Positions 11,905 to 23,932 of a stretch of DNA of 64,000 bases are shown here, piece after piece. The notes below the pieces were generated by a model that ran no database searches, was not told the DNA's origin, and saw only the letters and a program-made list of their open reading frames with translations. The stretch comes from Cladochytrium replicatum (taxonomy: Eukaryota; Chytridiomycota; Chytridiomycetes; Cladochytriales; Cladochytriaceae): assembly GCA_025526935.1 (NCBI GenBank), contig JAHLKD010000011.1, forward strand, positions 62,001 through 126,000, written 5' to 3'. The stretch's first letter is position 1, and each line of letters begins with the position of its first letter. The position numbers and the translations under genes were made by a program.

Positions 11905-12917
11905 TTAAGCTCGCTCGAGATCTTCAAACACCACATCATGGAATCCAATACCCGGTACCAAAATCTCAGTTGCCTCCGCGTTACGCCCCTCCGTATTGAA
12001 AGCAACAGCCACTGTGTGCGCTGGGTCGAGATACGATACTTCAAATTTCCATGACGATCGCACTTCTCCGTCCAACCGTACCACTATCGACGTGTCAGGA
12101 TCCTTTACAGAAGGCACATGAGCTATAGTCCACGCGGAGAAAACGAATTGCTGTACTTACAGATAAGGAGTCCTCTCTGTCCTCTACTAAGCGCATTCCA
12201 TCCTGCACAAACTCGATCCTCAGTAACTCGACGCCGAGACCCAACCCCAGCGCCTTTGTGTACGCCTCCTTGAGCCCCCAGAACCGGAAAAACTTCTGCA
12301 CGGCTTGATCGCTCGAATCCCCTTTCTCTCGAATCTGACTCCACTCCACAGTGGTGAAATATGAATGGAATGTTTCCAAAAACGATTCGTGGTTTTCTCC
12401 GCGCGTGTCGTGGACACTAGTGACGTCAACACCGAGCTCGGTGTATAACGACGAGGCAACGGCAACGACCCAGTCACCATCATGAGAGATGTTGAATGCT
12501 ATTTCGGGTCGTTTTGGTTTCGACTGTGAACATTCACCGAGGACGTCAGACTTCACATTCTCAGCAGAAAGCTTCACTAGTTGGCGTTACCAGGTAGGGC
12601 TTTCCATTCTCCGTTCTCTCAAGTTCAATTTCATTTATAGCATGCTGTTCGCCCAGCGATTCGAGCACGCGAGCCACTGCGTAGCGGCCTAAAATTTGTC
12701 CAATGAGCGCCCTTTTGCGATCAACTTCAAAGATGAAGCGAAGGATTCTGGTTTGTTCGGTTTTGTCGTGCACCCATGCTAAAGCCGTGGCAAACTCCTG
12801 TCAAAAAGCGAAATTGAGTTTCAAGCTTGCACGCAGTTTCAGTGTTAACTCGCTCACCTTTTCAGATGGATTCCAGCTATTCACATTGAACTTCCATCTT
12901 CCAACAGAACGAGACAT
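11905..12917 (-). CDS. 4'-phosphopantetheinyl transferase (Sfp/AASDHPPT type)
   Basis: Transfers the phosphopantetheine arm of CoA to a serine of carrier proteins (fatty-acid synthase, alpha-aminoadipate reductase, PKS/NRPS). Motifs in order: FNISHDGDWVVAVAS, LGVDV with the metal-binding Asp, and KFFRFWGLKEAYTKALG carrying the W-x-x-K-E-A signature. Start MSRSVGRWKFNV. Exons: 12917-12858, 12797-12591, then up to 12161, and 12102-11905; introns 12798-12857 and 12103-12160 have good signals. Between GKPYL (12591) and NVKSDVLGEC (12559) the frame changes; a 31-nt intron 12560-12590 (GTAACG...CTGAG) or a 40-nt variant fixes it, otherwise this is a frameshift. The protein is about 240 residues, a usual length for eukaryotic single-copy enzymes. 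Confidence 0.85.
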
Positions 12918-13212
12918 TTTGGAACTCCCATCGAGCCGAAAAGGCGCAGCATTTGTGCAAAAGATAGAAAAAACTTGGACTTCAAATAACATTGAAAAGA
13001 GTTTCTGTTGGGTACCGAGTACGCAGCCGGCACTGCAGTCACAGCTATATTCGTCTGGTGGTATTATGTATTCGCCCGGTGCAATATGAATTAGTATGGA
13101 TAAAAATTTTCATGTGGACCCCCAGGCTTTGTGATTCGACGTCGATCAGGAACGCAGGGGCCACAATAAATGAACTGTGTTGCATTCGCACAGTTACTTT
13201 CTCTTCTGCACA

Positions 13213-14674
13213 ATGCTTTCCAGCGCACAAGAAACCAGTGATGGCCCGCTTCGATACTGCGACGCTTGCAAGAACTTCATCTGGGGCGAGTGCTTCAGCT
13301 GCAACGAATGCAAAGGCACCGGCTACGACCTTTGCGCCTATTGCGTACGCACGGACAGCCAAGAGCACAAGGAGCTCAATCACACTTTCACCAAGCACGG
13401 AAAGCCCGAGCCGGCCGTGCTTTCACCCGAAGCTGCTGTATTCAAAGCCATTGTTCTGAAGAATATGGACGACCTGAGACGGGCCGTGGCCCAAGCGAGG
13501 CAAGCGAACCCGCAGTTTGACATCAACAAGCTTGTCCCGCGCGGGAAGCAGATCCACAGATACCTTGTCCACTACTTCAAAGACGATTCGGAAACGTATA
13601 TCCTTCGGGTCCTGGTGAACGAGTGCCATCTCAACATCCTGCAACCTGTCAACGGTGGATACACCCTCGTGCATCTCGCTTGCATTGAAGATGACGGGAC
13701 ACTTCTAGAAATCTTGATCACCGAACGATGGGCGACACCGCAGCATCTGAGTGCTCCCATTCAGGGACGAAACCCGCTGATGTGGGCTGCGACCCAAAAC
13801 TCACACGACGCCATAAAGGTGCTTGTCGAAAAAGGCCGACAGGACCCAAATATAATGTACACATTCGACCTGAACAGCGACGAAGAGGGAGAGAAACAGG
13901 AGATCACCATGTCCGCGTTTGGCATGTCTCTATTCTGGGCTGATAAAGGCAAAACCGAGATGGCCGAGGTGCTTCTCGGGCTCGGCTGCAGCCTCCCGCG
14001 GCCTCCGCCAGAAACCGGCACGTTCATTGTCAGCAGCCAAGGTAAAAAAAACCGACCGAACCTCTACTTTCAAATCTTATCTTTTTGGTCCAGGCGTTTA
14101 CGTAATGGATCCTTACCACCGTGATCTACCCACCGGCGCCGGCGGAAACTCGATCATGGCCAGAATGGACCTCGGCGTCAAGTTCGTCAACGCCTACGCG
14201 GGCACTTGGAGCTACTCCAAGGAAATCATCAAGCACCCCAAATACGGCCCTCGCGTACGCACCCTATCCGCATGGCACAACTCGGTGACTCCGCTCAAAC
14301 CCGACGTCGAGAAACAAAAGACGCCGTTCAGCGTCTCCGTCGACGGCGGGCGCGTCACGATCGCGTCGGTGAGAGAGTACCAAGCGTTTCGTGCTCAACC
14401 GGACGAGATCGCGAGGCGGGCAAAGATCCCGCACAGCAAGGTCCGCGCGATGATGTACAGCGGTGATCCGGATGAAGATATCACCAAGGGACGATATGGC
14501 GTTGTATCGACGAGTGGGATGGGAGATGGCGTTGGGTACCCTGTGTATGCTGGCTTGGAGGGGCAGTTGACCACAGACGGAGAAGGGGGAGTCGACAGCA
14601 TACGTGTTGTTTTCTTGACGGAGATGGGGACAAAGCCAGAGAAAGGAGAAGGAGGAGCCTGCTCGATCATGTAG
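13213..14674 (+). CDS. ZZ zinc finger and ankyrin-repeat protein with C-terminal CaaX box
   Basis: Exons 13213-14041 and 14094-14674, with a 52-nt intron restoring SQGVYVM across the junction. An N-terminal ZZ-type zinc finger (YCDACKNF, CFSCNECKG, YDLCAYC, then HKELNH supplying the histidines) covers residues about 15-65. Ankyrin-like repeats follow (GGYTLVHLACIEDDGTLLEILI, GRNPLMWAATQNSHDAIKVLV, ISAFGMSLFWADKGKTEMAEVLL; about 130-270). The last residues are CSIM followed by stop, a canonical CaaX farnesylation motif, so the protein is probably lipid-anchored. The ATG at 13213 is preferred over 13177 because the upstream residues are hydrophobic filler. ZZ plus ankyrin suggests a signalling adaptor; partners are unknown. 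Confidence 0.85.
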
Positions 14675-15089
14675 GATTTCTCTGTACCCATCAATGAACA
14701 AGGCGGACTTGCATTGAACATATCTTCTTGGAAGTCATGTCATACACTCAACTCGGTTGTGAAATTAGAACAATAACAATGATCTCGTATGGGACAAACG
14801 AAGACAAAATGGAGCAAGAAATCAAAAAAAAAAGGGGCGATAATGCTTTCCCTATCTTCAAAAACGCAACATCTACGAACCGCCGGGGTAAAAATGTGGA
14901 TTAGGAACGACAGGAGATCATGGCGGCAACAGAAAGGAAGAATGGACATACAAGGCAAGAATGGGCAAATATGCTACAAAGCAAAACACATTATGACGTA
15001 CATAACTATCAATTAGCAACCGGAAGCGTCGATTACCAGAGCTTCACGCTGAGATAGAAACAAGGTGCGAAGATTCACTCTGGCTCCTG
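14675..15089. other. Spacer between convergent genes, no gene seen
   Basis: A/T-rich, with an A-run near 14824. It must hold the 3' ends of the convergent ZZ-ankyrin gene and the receptor gene. No ORF with a recognisable motif. Confidence 0.5.
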
Positions 15090-18000
15090 TCATCGATTCT
15101 CAAAGCGCGGGTTCTGCGCCGGCATCGGCCTCAGTTCCAATGGCGGCGAATACCTCCTCACCACATTCGACGGTCCTTCACCTCCATTCCCACCCTCTGC
15201 ATTCCCATCCCCATTCCCATACCCCGGCCCTCTCACCGGCATCGCCGCCTCTCCCAAATCCGTCATAGGAATCCCAAAAGTCCCCGGCCCGTTATCCATG
15301 AACGCTCGTGCGGGATACATCCTCGCCACGCTGCTCGCGCTATCCGGCGACCCAGTCCTGGGCACCATCTGCGACGCCTGCTGCTGCCGCCTGCTCAACC
15401 AGCTCCGGATCGTCGCCACCGACGGGTTGGGATGGTTCATCATCCCTGGTGCCCTGGGCGGCGTCGGCATCCCGGCGTTGTTGTTTTGGCTGTACGACGC
15501 CATCGACGCGTCGAATACGCTCGTGCGGGGCCAGTCGAATGCACCGTCCTGCGCGATCCCGCGCACGTACGTCCGCTTGCGCGCTTCGTCGTGCAAGGTC
15601 GCGAATTGTCGCAGACGGTGCTCGCTGCTGAATTCGATGAGGTAGCTCGCTTCATATCGTTCGCGGGGAGGCCGGAGGATCAGCCTGCGTTTGACTTGGT
15701 CCTGCGACTCCTGGTTGTTCTCGTCGCGGCGGTTCAAGGCTCCACCGGATTGCGAGAGGATGGGCGGCATCCGCTCTGTACGCGCTCGCATCTCTGGGGA
15801 TAGCTGGAGCATGCCGCTTCGCCTGGGTCGTATTTCGGGGGAAAGGAATTTGGGCGTCATGGGACCTTCTGATTGGAGTTCCAGGAGACACGAAGATAGC
15901 TTCTGTGCCGTGCAGAGCCTGACCATTTCGACATCGTGGAAAAGGAAGAGGAAATCCATTTTCGGGACAAGGACGAGAACCATGCTTTGCCAAGCACTGC
16001 CGAACCGCAATGGCCGCACCCCGACGTCAAATAGAACCGTGTTTACTTCGATGTTTTCCATGGATGCAACCTGCGGGTTTGTCTCGTCATCTGCGGGCTC
16101 AGAGAACGAGGTCTTGTTGGTGAGCATGAAGCGCGTAACGCGCAAGTTCGCGCCATTCAAGTTTGCTCGGTCGTGTTTCTTCCGGCTGTTTGCCAGAACA
16201 ACCTCGAACAATTTCGGGCCAAGTAATTGAAGCTGGAGGAATGGGTGTCATTAGCTTCGCATCACCATATCCAAGAGGAACGAAAACTTACAGGTATAGC
16301 AACTGATGAGATAATAAAGATGATGGATCGGACGAATACTACGATTGTAGCAGCGGTCTCGGACTCTCTTGGCAGGAAATAGCTTCAAGAAAAAAAGGTC
16401 AGACCCCAATGGGACATTCGTTCCTCAGTACGTACACAATGGGAATCCCGCACATCAGCGTTATTGTGACCGTGTACACCGACATTCCGATCGCTTTGGA
16501 CTCCTGGAACCTCTCGTACGCCTTCCTAGTCTGGAAAGCAAGCACCATTGCCGTCATCAGCAAGCAGCCGTTGATCGCAAACAACCCAATCTCAAACACC
16601 AGCGACACCGTGTTCCCCGACAACCCAAACACCGTCTCCGCAGGCGTACAAACAACTTCCGTCAGAACCTGCACGTCCTGCGCCGACACGACGACCGTAT
16701 TCCCCCTCGGCTTCGTCAACACCATCCACACAACCACATAGATCGTCTCAAACAGCGTAATCAGCAGCGTCGCGAGAATGAGTTTGGAGTTGCTCATCGT
16801 CCGGTCGCTCAGCGAGATCTTTTGGTACCCAAAAACCACGTAGATGCGGTAAGTTTTCATCGTGATCATTCCAAACACGAGCGCGAACGCGATGGCCGGG
16901 AGGAGAGGGCGGAACTGGCAGGCGGGAACGAAGGTCGGGACGATGGAGTACCAAAACTCTCCGACGAGGCCGATTACGCATCCTGTGAAGATCAAGTCGT
17001 TGCATGCCGGAGAGACCGATTTGATCGTCGGCTCGTTCCTGTGCACGCTGTGGAGATACCACGTCGCGGCGACGACGAGTAAGCCCAGCAAACATAAAAC
17101 CTGGAGTCCCTTGACCGTAGCAGAATCCTGGACGGCAAAATCGTTCGTGCTACCTTTGCACTGGCGATCCCGCACGTTAAAGTTTGGGTACGTGCAGATG
17201 CAGCTTTGGGAGGGTTCCTGGAATGCCTCCCAAAAGAAGCAACGGTTGTTGGAATTGATGCAGCCGCGAGTTTCGTTGTTGCCTGTAGGTGCCTCTCCGA
17301 GGGAGATATCGCTGGGGGCATAGTCGCATACGCTCTGCCCGTATTTGATAGTTCCAGTTGATGATTTGAATGTCGTTGATTCCATGTTGTTGAGATGCTT
17401 GCGCAAAAAGTCGGTGGGGATGGGTGCGAAGGTGAGGTCTCTCATAATACTGGCGGCGGTGCTGATGGTGCCATTTGAATTTGAGCCCAGTGCCATCTCG
17501 CCTGAACGGATCTCCCGCGTTTCTTGGAACGGAACCAAGCTTTGACTCTAAAACATTCCAATAAATCAGCCAAGCGGGAAGAAATCACATGTTGCTAGAT
17601 GTTACCGTTCCGCTGGTGACAATCCACCGGAGAAACCTCAGAGTCCACCTGTACGTCAGATCATCCATTTTCGCATCATTCTTCCTCATCAAGAGGTACG
17701 TAAACGTAGCGAGCGGGTACGCTCCCGCATTCTTCGAGTTGAGTACATTTGAATCCAAGTCAATGTTGCTGCCAACCGCAGCTCGAAGGCTGCCATCTCC
17801 AGGCTCAACCATTTCTCCCAAAGCGTTCTCGACCCTCGCGACGGGGACGGACTGAACAATCTGGTTGTCCGGGACGCTCTCGAGGGTATTCGTAAGCTCC
17901 AGGTAACATAGGGTGTAGTCGATGGAGGTCACGAGGACTGCGACCGAGACAGTTGATTTGGCGCGGAGCGCGCCAGATAGCCAGGGCCAGTCGTCTGTTG

Positions 18001-18838
18001 GGGAGGTCGAGTTGGCCTTGAGATTGGCGTCCAAGAGTGCCACAAAGTTGTCGCTGTTTTTGAAGCTTCTCAGAGCCTGCTGGAATTGTTTCGTCGTCCC
18101 TGATCCTGCACGGCGGACGATCAACTGGATCGGTCGTGTTACGTTTGAAAGGTCTGGGTTCCTTTGAAGCAAGGAAGCATCGTTCCATGTGGTAACCCTT
18201 CCGGAAAAGATATCCACGACCTGCAAAAGTGGCTAAGAAGTGGCTCTCTATGGTAGAAGATATCAGTTTCTCACATTCTGCTGTGTCAACTGAAGCTTTG
18301 CAACGAGACCGGGAATCTTGTATCCCAAAGCAATGGCACTGCAAATGCAAACCTTGATCAGTAACTTGCAGCACTCCGAATCAACTGTATACTTACCCTG
18401 TAGTGGAAGGAAAGTAGTAGATATCCGTTCCATCCGGCTTGACATCAGACGCCCCAAACGAGTACTGCTGTGACACATCATATCCTTTGTTAACAATATC
18501 GACACCGTCGGCTGATCTCGTCCCCTCATAGCTGACAGTAACCCTGGAAGCTGCGCGTCCACCAAATCTTCAGCAAAGCAAAGCATTTCCCCCTCCTGCA
18601 AACTCACGGTAGATCGACTGGTATTGCGCCGCCAACCTTTGATAAAGCAATGCCGGGAACGACGCGCCCTTTCCTTTGATAGCAACCCCAGCTGCAAAAG
18701 GCAAAAAGCTTAAAATCACGATTGCTAACACTCACCCGGGTTCTCTTTACCTTCAGCGGTAGGTAAGAACGTGAGGACAGCTAGCAGCAATATCCCGACC
18801 CATGTCCTCTGGTGGGTTGCCCCAAAGCCTATCCGCAT
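15090..18838 (-). CDS. PstS-like phosphate-binding domain fused to class C 7TM receptor (complete)
   Basis: Complete paralogue of the receptor at the left edge. Exons: 18838-18751 (signal peptide MRIGFG...LLLAVLTFLPTAE), 18691-18608, 18550-18397, 18338-18275, 18220-17606, 17547-16436, 16382-16292 and 16232-15090; introns are 53-59 nt. The PstS-like domain has GKGASFPALLYQRLAAQY, YSFGASDVKPDG, ALGYKIPG and RRAGSGTT, so the Thr/Ser-Phe, Asp, Arg and Ser/Thr positions that hold phosphate in bacterial PstS are present. A Cys-rich EGF-like linker (about 17310-17160) precedes the seven helices (about 17110-16300), with KTYRIYVVFGY and the class C Cys before helix 3. The cytoplasmic tail of about 370 residues is long, with a possibly folded first part (SMVLVLVPKMDFLFLFHD...YLIEFSSEHRLRQF) and a Gly/Pro/Asn-rich end. 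Likely a phosphate-sensing GPCR; ligand and coupling are inference. Confidence 0.88.
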
Positions 18839-19674
18839 TCGAACTTTGCAAATGTGGTGGATCAAGAAGATGGATTCCAAGCAGAAGCAGCAGAGGTAAA
18901 GCGGCGCGAAGCAGGGAAGTAAGCACGAAAGTTTCGCCTTGCTGTCGCGGAGAGAGGTGGAGAGTATAAAGAGCCGAGGAGCGCACGAGGTGTTTTGCGA
19001 TGGGGAGATGATGAACAGCAATGGCGTGGGACACACAGATCACAGCGCATGCACTTTGTGACACTTTTGGCACACGCACACTGGCATCAGAGCAGAGTAG
19101 GGTGTGAAATTTTGAATATGAAAATTGAAAATTAGTTGGTGCAGATGCACAGCAGCCAACCATATTCGCACGAGCTGGTTGGAAAAAGATTAATTAAAAT
19201 ATGGTGGACTGATATCATTTGGAATAATAATGGTTCGACAGTGGATAAGAGGGCTGGGAGTTCACACATGACATATCGCAAGTCCAACACAATGGATGGT
19301 GGGGCAAGTAGCACATACAACCATACAAGCGTAAGCAGTTAGAAAGAAAACCAGTCAAAAAAAATATCAGATACGTGTGCCGAAGAAAGCGATCCGCAAT
19401 TGCAACGGATAAGAATGATACAGAGAGAAGGGACGTACAACGTGTCCGCTCAACGCACGAGAGAAGATAGATGCTCCAAAATTTGAGATAATACATGAGG
19501 GTGAAAGGAAAGCCCAAAAGGAGCTGGGACGATGCACTGGCGGGCCATCAGAAATTTGGGAAAGTGACAAAGTTAAAAAATATAACAGTCGGTTAAATTG
19601 ATCACCATTCATTCTCGAGGGTCAAATGTCAAAAAAAAAAAGAATAATGTAACCGCAATACACTGTGAAATGGC
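18839..19674. other. Intergenic region upstream of the receptor
   Basis: About 830 bases with no supported gene. It lies upstream of the receptor start and downstream of the orphan gene, so it should hold the receptor promoter. A/T-rich tracts occur around 19100-19240 and 19560-19660. No ORF here shows a domain or signal peptide. Confidence 0.5.
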
Positions 19675-20165
19675 TCAATTCTTAAAAAATAGTCAGGGAG
19701 AAGTGAACCCGAGATTGAATCATTAATACTTACTGATCGGTAGAATTTCTCAACCGCAGACCCCATCCTCGCAAGCTCGAGCTTGATCTCCTTTTTTGGC
19801 GACAACACGACTCTCTGGTCCTGATACTCCCTCATCGAAGGCTTGTTCAACTGATAACTGATCGCTTCGATCGCACGGTTCATATCGCGCTTCGTGACCA
19901 TCGCACCGCCGACAGATCGCGTCCTAATGAGGGTCTGGTTAACATCCTCCGACTCCTGGATCGAATTGAGCTCGAAGCGCTGTGATCCGGACGGCGGTGA
20001 TGAACTGGTGGAAGACGATGAGCGAGTGTCGATAGAGCAGTCGTCGATCAGCGAAGAGCGGATCCGATCATATCGACCGTATCGATGAACGAGGGTCGTG
20101 AAGCCGTGGTAAGGTTTTTCAGCAGGGTAGACACAGGGAGGGAGGATAACGTCATGGTGAACCAT
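19675..20165 (-). CDS. Orphan small protein, copy 1 (paralogue at 51343)
   Basis: Exon 1 (20165-19734) starts MVHHDVILPPCVYPAEKPY and ends KLELARMGSAVEKFYRS at a GTAAGT donor; a 53-nt intron (19681-19733) leads to a two-codon exon giving Asn then stop. The protein has about 145 residues. It shares about 70% of residues with the gene at 51343-51831, including FTTLVHRYGRYDRIRSSLID, TRS.GGA.VTKRD.N.AIE and KKEIKLELAR.GSAVEKFY, and the same donor position and tiny last exon. The middle (SSSSTSSSPPSG) is variable, serine-rich and probably disordered; the end is a helix. No family was recognised. Two expressed-looking copies with conserved intron structure argue for a real gene. Confidence 0.8.
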
Positions 20166-20918
20166 TTTTTGCTCAAAAACTTAGGACTGGACTGCAGATC
20201 TAGACAGAAAACGGTGTTGTATTCGTTGATTTATAGGAGAGCTATTTATCGATGGACCTCAGCGACGGAAGGGTGGGTAAGCACGCCTAAGGGTGTGGGA
20301 GTGGGAACAGCAAGCCCGAGACACGCTTTAGGACACATTTTTGCCATATCGGGACATACATTTAGCACTCCACGGGTGGGGAGCGATACAGTATTGCAGT
20401 TATTAAAATACCATATGATTACAATTTCGAACGACGGACATTGGTGGAGTGCATTGCGGGGCAAATGCAGGGTGACACACATTGATGAGTTTGGCATCTG
20501 ACCGGTCAACAAAAATAGCAGATCTGCGCATTTGCATCGAAGGCTCATCGGGGTTCGTGTCTGGGCAAAACTGCGAATAGCGAAATCAACTCAGCGAAAT
20601 GGCTGAAAATATGAACATTACCCCTTGATGCTTGGGAACGGAAACACTTATCCGATCAGGCACAGTTCCCCTCGCAATATTTACGCATCCAAATGTGATT
20701 TCTAATGAAATTTATCAAGAGGGTTATCCCAACCATATCCATACGATGGATTTTTATGGAAAGAGTGACCTGTTTGGCAAAAGTGTAAAAAGCTCATATT
20801 ACGAAAGAAACAATAAGATTAAAAGAGAATACAAAACAAAACCTCCTCGTTCATTCATCGTGGCAAGAAACTAAAGAAACAATCATTGTCAATGTCGCTA
20901 ACCTCGACCCAGGAGTGG
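20166..20918. other. Intergenic region, no gene seen
   Basis: About 750 bases upstream of the orphan gene and downstream of the phosphatase. No ORF with recognisable features. The stretch 20640-20880 is A/T-rich. Confidence 0.5.
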
Positions 20919-22491
20919 TCAATTCAACCCGGACAATGACTCTTTCTCTTCCACACCACTGCCATGTTTCTTGATCCACTCAGCGTATCGTCGAATGTAG
21001 TCTTCCTGCATGATAGTTTCGATTGCCTTCGGACTCCTCCGCATACGCACAAGCTGGACCGCTCGATCGGCAGTCGAGAGGTATCCGTTCCGCAAGAGGA
21101 AGCAGCACGCGACGAGACCCGCACGACCAATGCCTTCGAAAACCAAATTGTTTCAATACATCTCTCCAAAAGTTGCAGGAATTAAAGATCTACGTACCAC
21201 CGCGACAGTGGCTCAGAACGTGAGTACCGGATCTCACTCGTTCATCAATCTTGATGAGGACAGTCTCAAGCTCTTCCATAGTTTGAGGGCACTGTCCCTC
21301 CACAATTGGAATCCTTAAGAACGAATGGTTGGCAAACACAGTATGAGTTTGTCTCGGTGAACGAACCGAACTATATCGATTTTCTTTCGCGCCGCCGCGG
21401 CACTGTACTTTGGCCAAGGAGCCCCAAGGTATTCGAGCTCTTCATCGGCAAGGCAGCTAAAACAAAAAGAAATTAGAAAATACTAAATATAGTCATTCTC
21501 CAAAATTAAAGGACAGCAGAATACAAAAAGAAAGGGTTTTGAAATCGTTTTGAAGAAGGAGCTACAATTTACCATACGACCATTGTGATTCCAGCTAATG
21601 CCAAGCGTTCAAAGTCATGGTCCAGATCACGATTAATCATCGCTAGAGATTTCGACCGTTTAGATTCATAAACACATATCCCAACCCCCACTAGTTGCTC
21701 TATGGGAGATATCACATACCCCTGCCATTGACTGGGCCAGTTGACAGTCGAACCTTCTTTCCCGGACATGACGATAGAGCGAAATTTCCGTGCTTTGTTC
21801 CCGGATACTTCAGCACCCCGCTGTATGGCGATGGAGTAGTCCACTCTGGTGGCGAAGGTTTCGCCGCTGATCCGGTTGTGGCGGCAGAACTTTCCGACGG
21901 TCCTGCGTTGTCTGTGACAGATACTACCGTTTCTTCATCCTCTTCCGCTATGATAATCCCTTCGCTTGGCCTCAACCCAGCCTCAACCTCCTCGACCTCC
22001 TCCCGCCCATGATTCGACTCATCCGGTGCTGTGGTTACTGCCGCCGCAGATGATAACGCAGAGACGCTTTCCACAGGGGTCCCATTCGTCATGGTCTTTT
22101 GGGAATCAGCAGTGGACGGTCGGTCCGTACTTGATCCCGCCGCGGCAATCGTACGACGTCGCTGCGCTTCCAATTCCCGTCGCAAAACGTCGAGCATATC
22201 AAGCCCCGCTTCTCCAGGTGTGGCTACGGGTCCCGAAAAATCAGGCGGGAATACCCAAGAGATATTGATCGGATGTGTTAGGCTGGTCCGTGGTTCGCCG
22301 TGTCGGCCTGTGATGCTAGCGGCAGATGTTGCGGTGGGCCTGTAGCCGGGTGTTCTTGTTGGCATCACAGGCGCTGCTGGCACGCGAGTCTGTGCCATTG
22401 TTGGTTTCGGAGTGATCCGAAGGCAAATTGAACTGCGAATGGAGCGTATCGACGGGAGGACTTTAATGGGTCTACCAGCAAGATCGTCCAA
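20919..22491 (-). CDS. CDKN3/KAP-type dual-specificity phosphatase with long N-terminal extension
   Basis: Exons 22491-21720, 21642-21573, 21456-21367, 21313-21198 and 21133-20919. After splicing the signature loop reads VLSHCRGGIGRAGLVACC, i.e. HCxxGxGRxG with catalytic Cys and Arg (split by the intron 21134-21197). Upstream are RDLDHDFERLALAGITMVV and CLADEELEYLGAPWP, then IDIVRIPIVEGQCP, matching the layout of cyclin-dependent kinase inhibitor 3 (KAP) phosphatases, including the ADEE/TDEEL element. The first about 230 residues are low-complexity (Ala/Thr/Ser/Glu), with no family. The donor of intron 21314-21366 (GTTCGT) is weak but the joined protein fits the family. It probably removes phosphate from a CDK T-loop or similar substrate; the specific target is inference. 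Confidence 0.8.
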
Positions 22492-22828
22492 TTTCCTGAT
22501 CTAGTCTACTATAATAATGGCAGATTGTGCTCGTCCGAGTGTTCAGCCGGGGGCGTGCCGGTCGATGGTGGTGCTCGTCCTGGTTGGTGGCTGGGGTTGG
22601 ACGAATCATCAAACACTAAAAAATACGGTCGATGTTTGTATAATTACTCTAAATCTCTGCAACAGATTCAGAATCTTTATTGAAAAATGCACACTTCTTG
22701 CCTCTCAATAATCTCTCAATTTCAAATTCCATGAATATGAGTATCGAACACAATGGATTGAAACCTCAAACCAGGTGCAGCAACGAAAGCAAACCAGCAA
22801 TAAAGGGGCGGTCAAGTCCAATTCCCTG
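22492..22828. other. Intergenic region
   Basis: About 340 bases between the phosphatase start and the end of the next minus-strand gene. Nothing recognisable. Confidence 0.5.
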
Positions 22829-23932
22829 TCAACGCAAGCCTGCGATCGATTTCATTCGAGAATGAGCGCAGGGTCCTGACCGCCTCTGTGCCGTTCGCGG
22901 CACAAGCGCTTCCTCAGACATGAACACGCCGGAGCACCATTCACACACCTCGTACTTGCACTCCAAGCAAACATACCGAAACAGAATTTCTTCGGTTTTG
23001 CAGCGATCGCAAAAGTGAGCGCAGTCGGGCTCCTCGACCGAAGTCAGGGCAACCTGGCGCCAACTACTCCGATTGGGGTGCTGTCGATCGCCATGACAGA
23101 CAAGGGACTTTTGCTTGTAGCACGTTTCGCAGGCGTAAGACTCGCATTTCAGCATGGTGCAGTGCTCGCACATGAAAGCGTCGCCAATTATCTGTCCCTT
23201 GCATGTGTCGCACGACATGCCGGTGCGAAACTTTCGCAGCTCATTCTTGGCGATGCGCTTTGCGGGCTTTGTGAGCCACTCTGCAAGCTTTTCCGAAACT
23301 GATTCGGCACCTTCGAGAATCGAAAGGCCGTCGACCGGTATATCCAAAACTTCGCTGATGAAGCTCACGATGAACGCTGCTCCCACGATTGCCGTATTCG
23401 AGTTATGTAAGACCTTTGCAAAGGGTGTGTTGCTGACGTTCAAGGGGAAGAGGCGGCGTTCGAGGATGTAGAACGTGACTTTGATGTAAAGTTCCATCAG
23501 CTGCGCGAGCTCAGAAAGCTCCCTATATTTTTTTATGAGCGAGTACACGCCGTACGCGGTTTTGAGAATGGTGAATGGTTCTGGGCAGGTTACACACACG
23601 ACCGTTTTCAGCGAGAGAAGGACTGTTTCACCCGCGATCTTGGAGATCAGAACCTGTATAAAGTACAAAATCAGGGAGGATTCTCAATGCTGAACAAATA
23701 ACCTTGCCTCCTTTCTGAAGGTGTAGCCAGTTGTTTTTACCCGAAGGTACACTTCTATACGAAGCATCTTTGCATCCAAAGTGATCTCATGATCATTCAT
23801 CGAGAGTGGTCGTCCCAGCCACAAGTTTGCTGGTGGCCATTCTTCAGGGGGATCGGGGAGTTGTTTGGCCGTCAAAAGAAGCATGTCCACGTCCTCTTTT
23901 TCTTTGTTGAATGGTAGGAGCTTTTTGAACAT
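22829..23932 (-). CDS. Cys-rich (treble-clef/ZZ-like) protein of unknown function
   Basis: Exon 1 starts MFKKLLPFNKEKEDVDMLLL at 23932; a second exon runs from about 23657 to the stop at 22829. The junction is not certain: a 42-nt intron with a GTTCAG donor near 23699 joins KEARLF to VLISKIAGE in frame. The C-terminal 100 residues hold paired Cys knuckles: CDTCKG, CEHCTMLKCESYACETC, HGDRQH, CAHFCDRCKTEE and CLECKYEVCEWC, the spacing of ZZ or C1-like zinc folds in tandem. The middle has hydrophobic helices (KVLHNSNTAIVGAAFIVSFI) that could bind membrane or protein. A related zinc-knuckle pattern occurs in the ZZ-ankyrin protein at 13213. No precise family was recognised. Confidence 0.75.

Noticed and set aside
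16369-17082. Plus-strand ORF of 237 codons
   Set aside because: Shadow of the receptor's seven-helix exon; His/Arg-rich, no structure.
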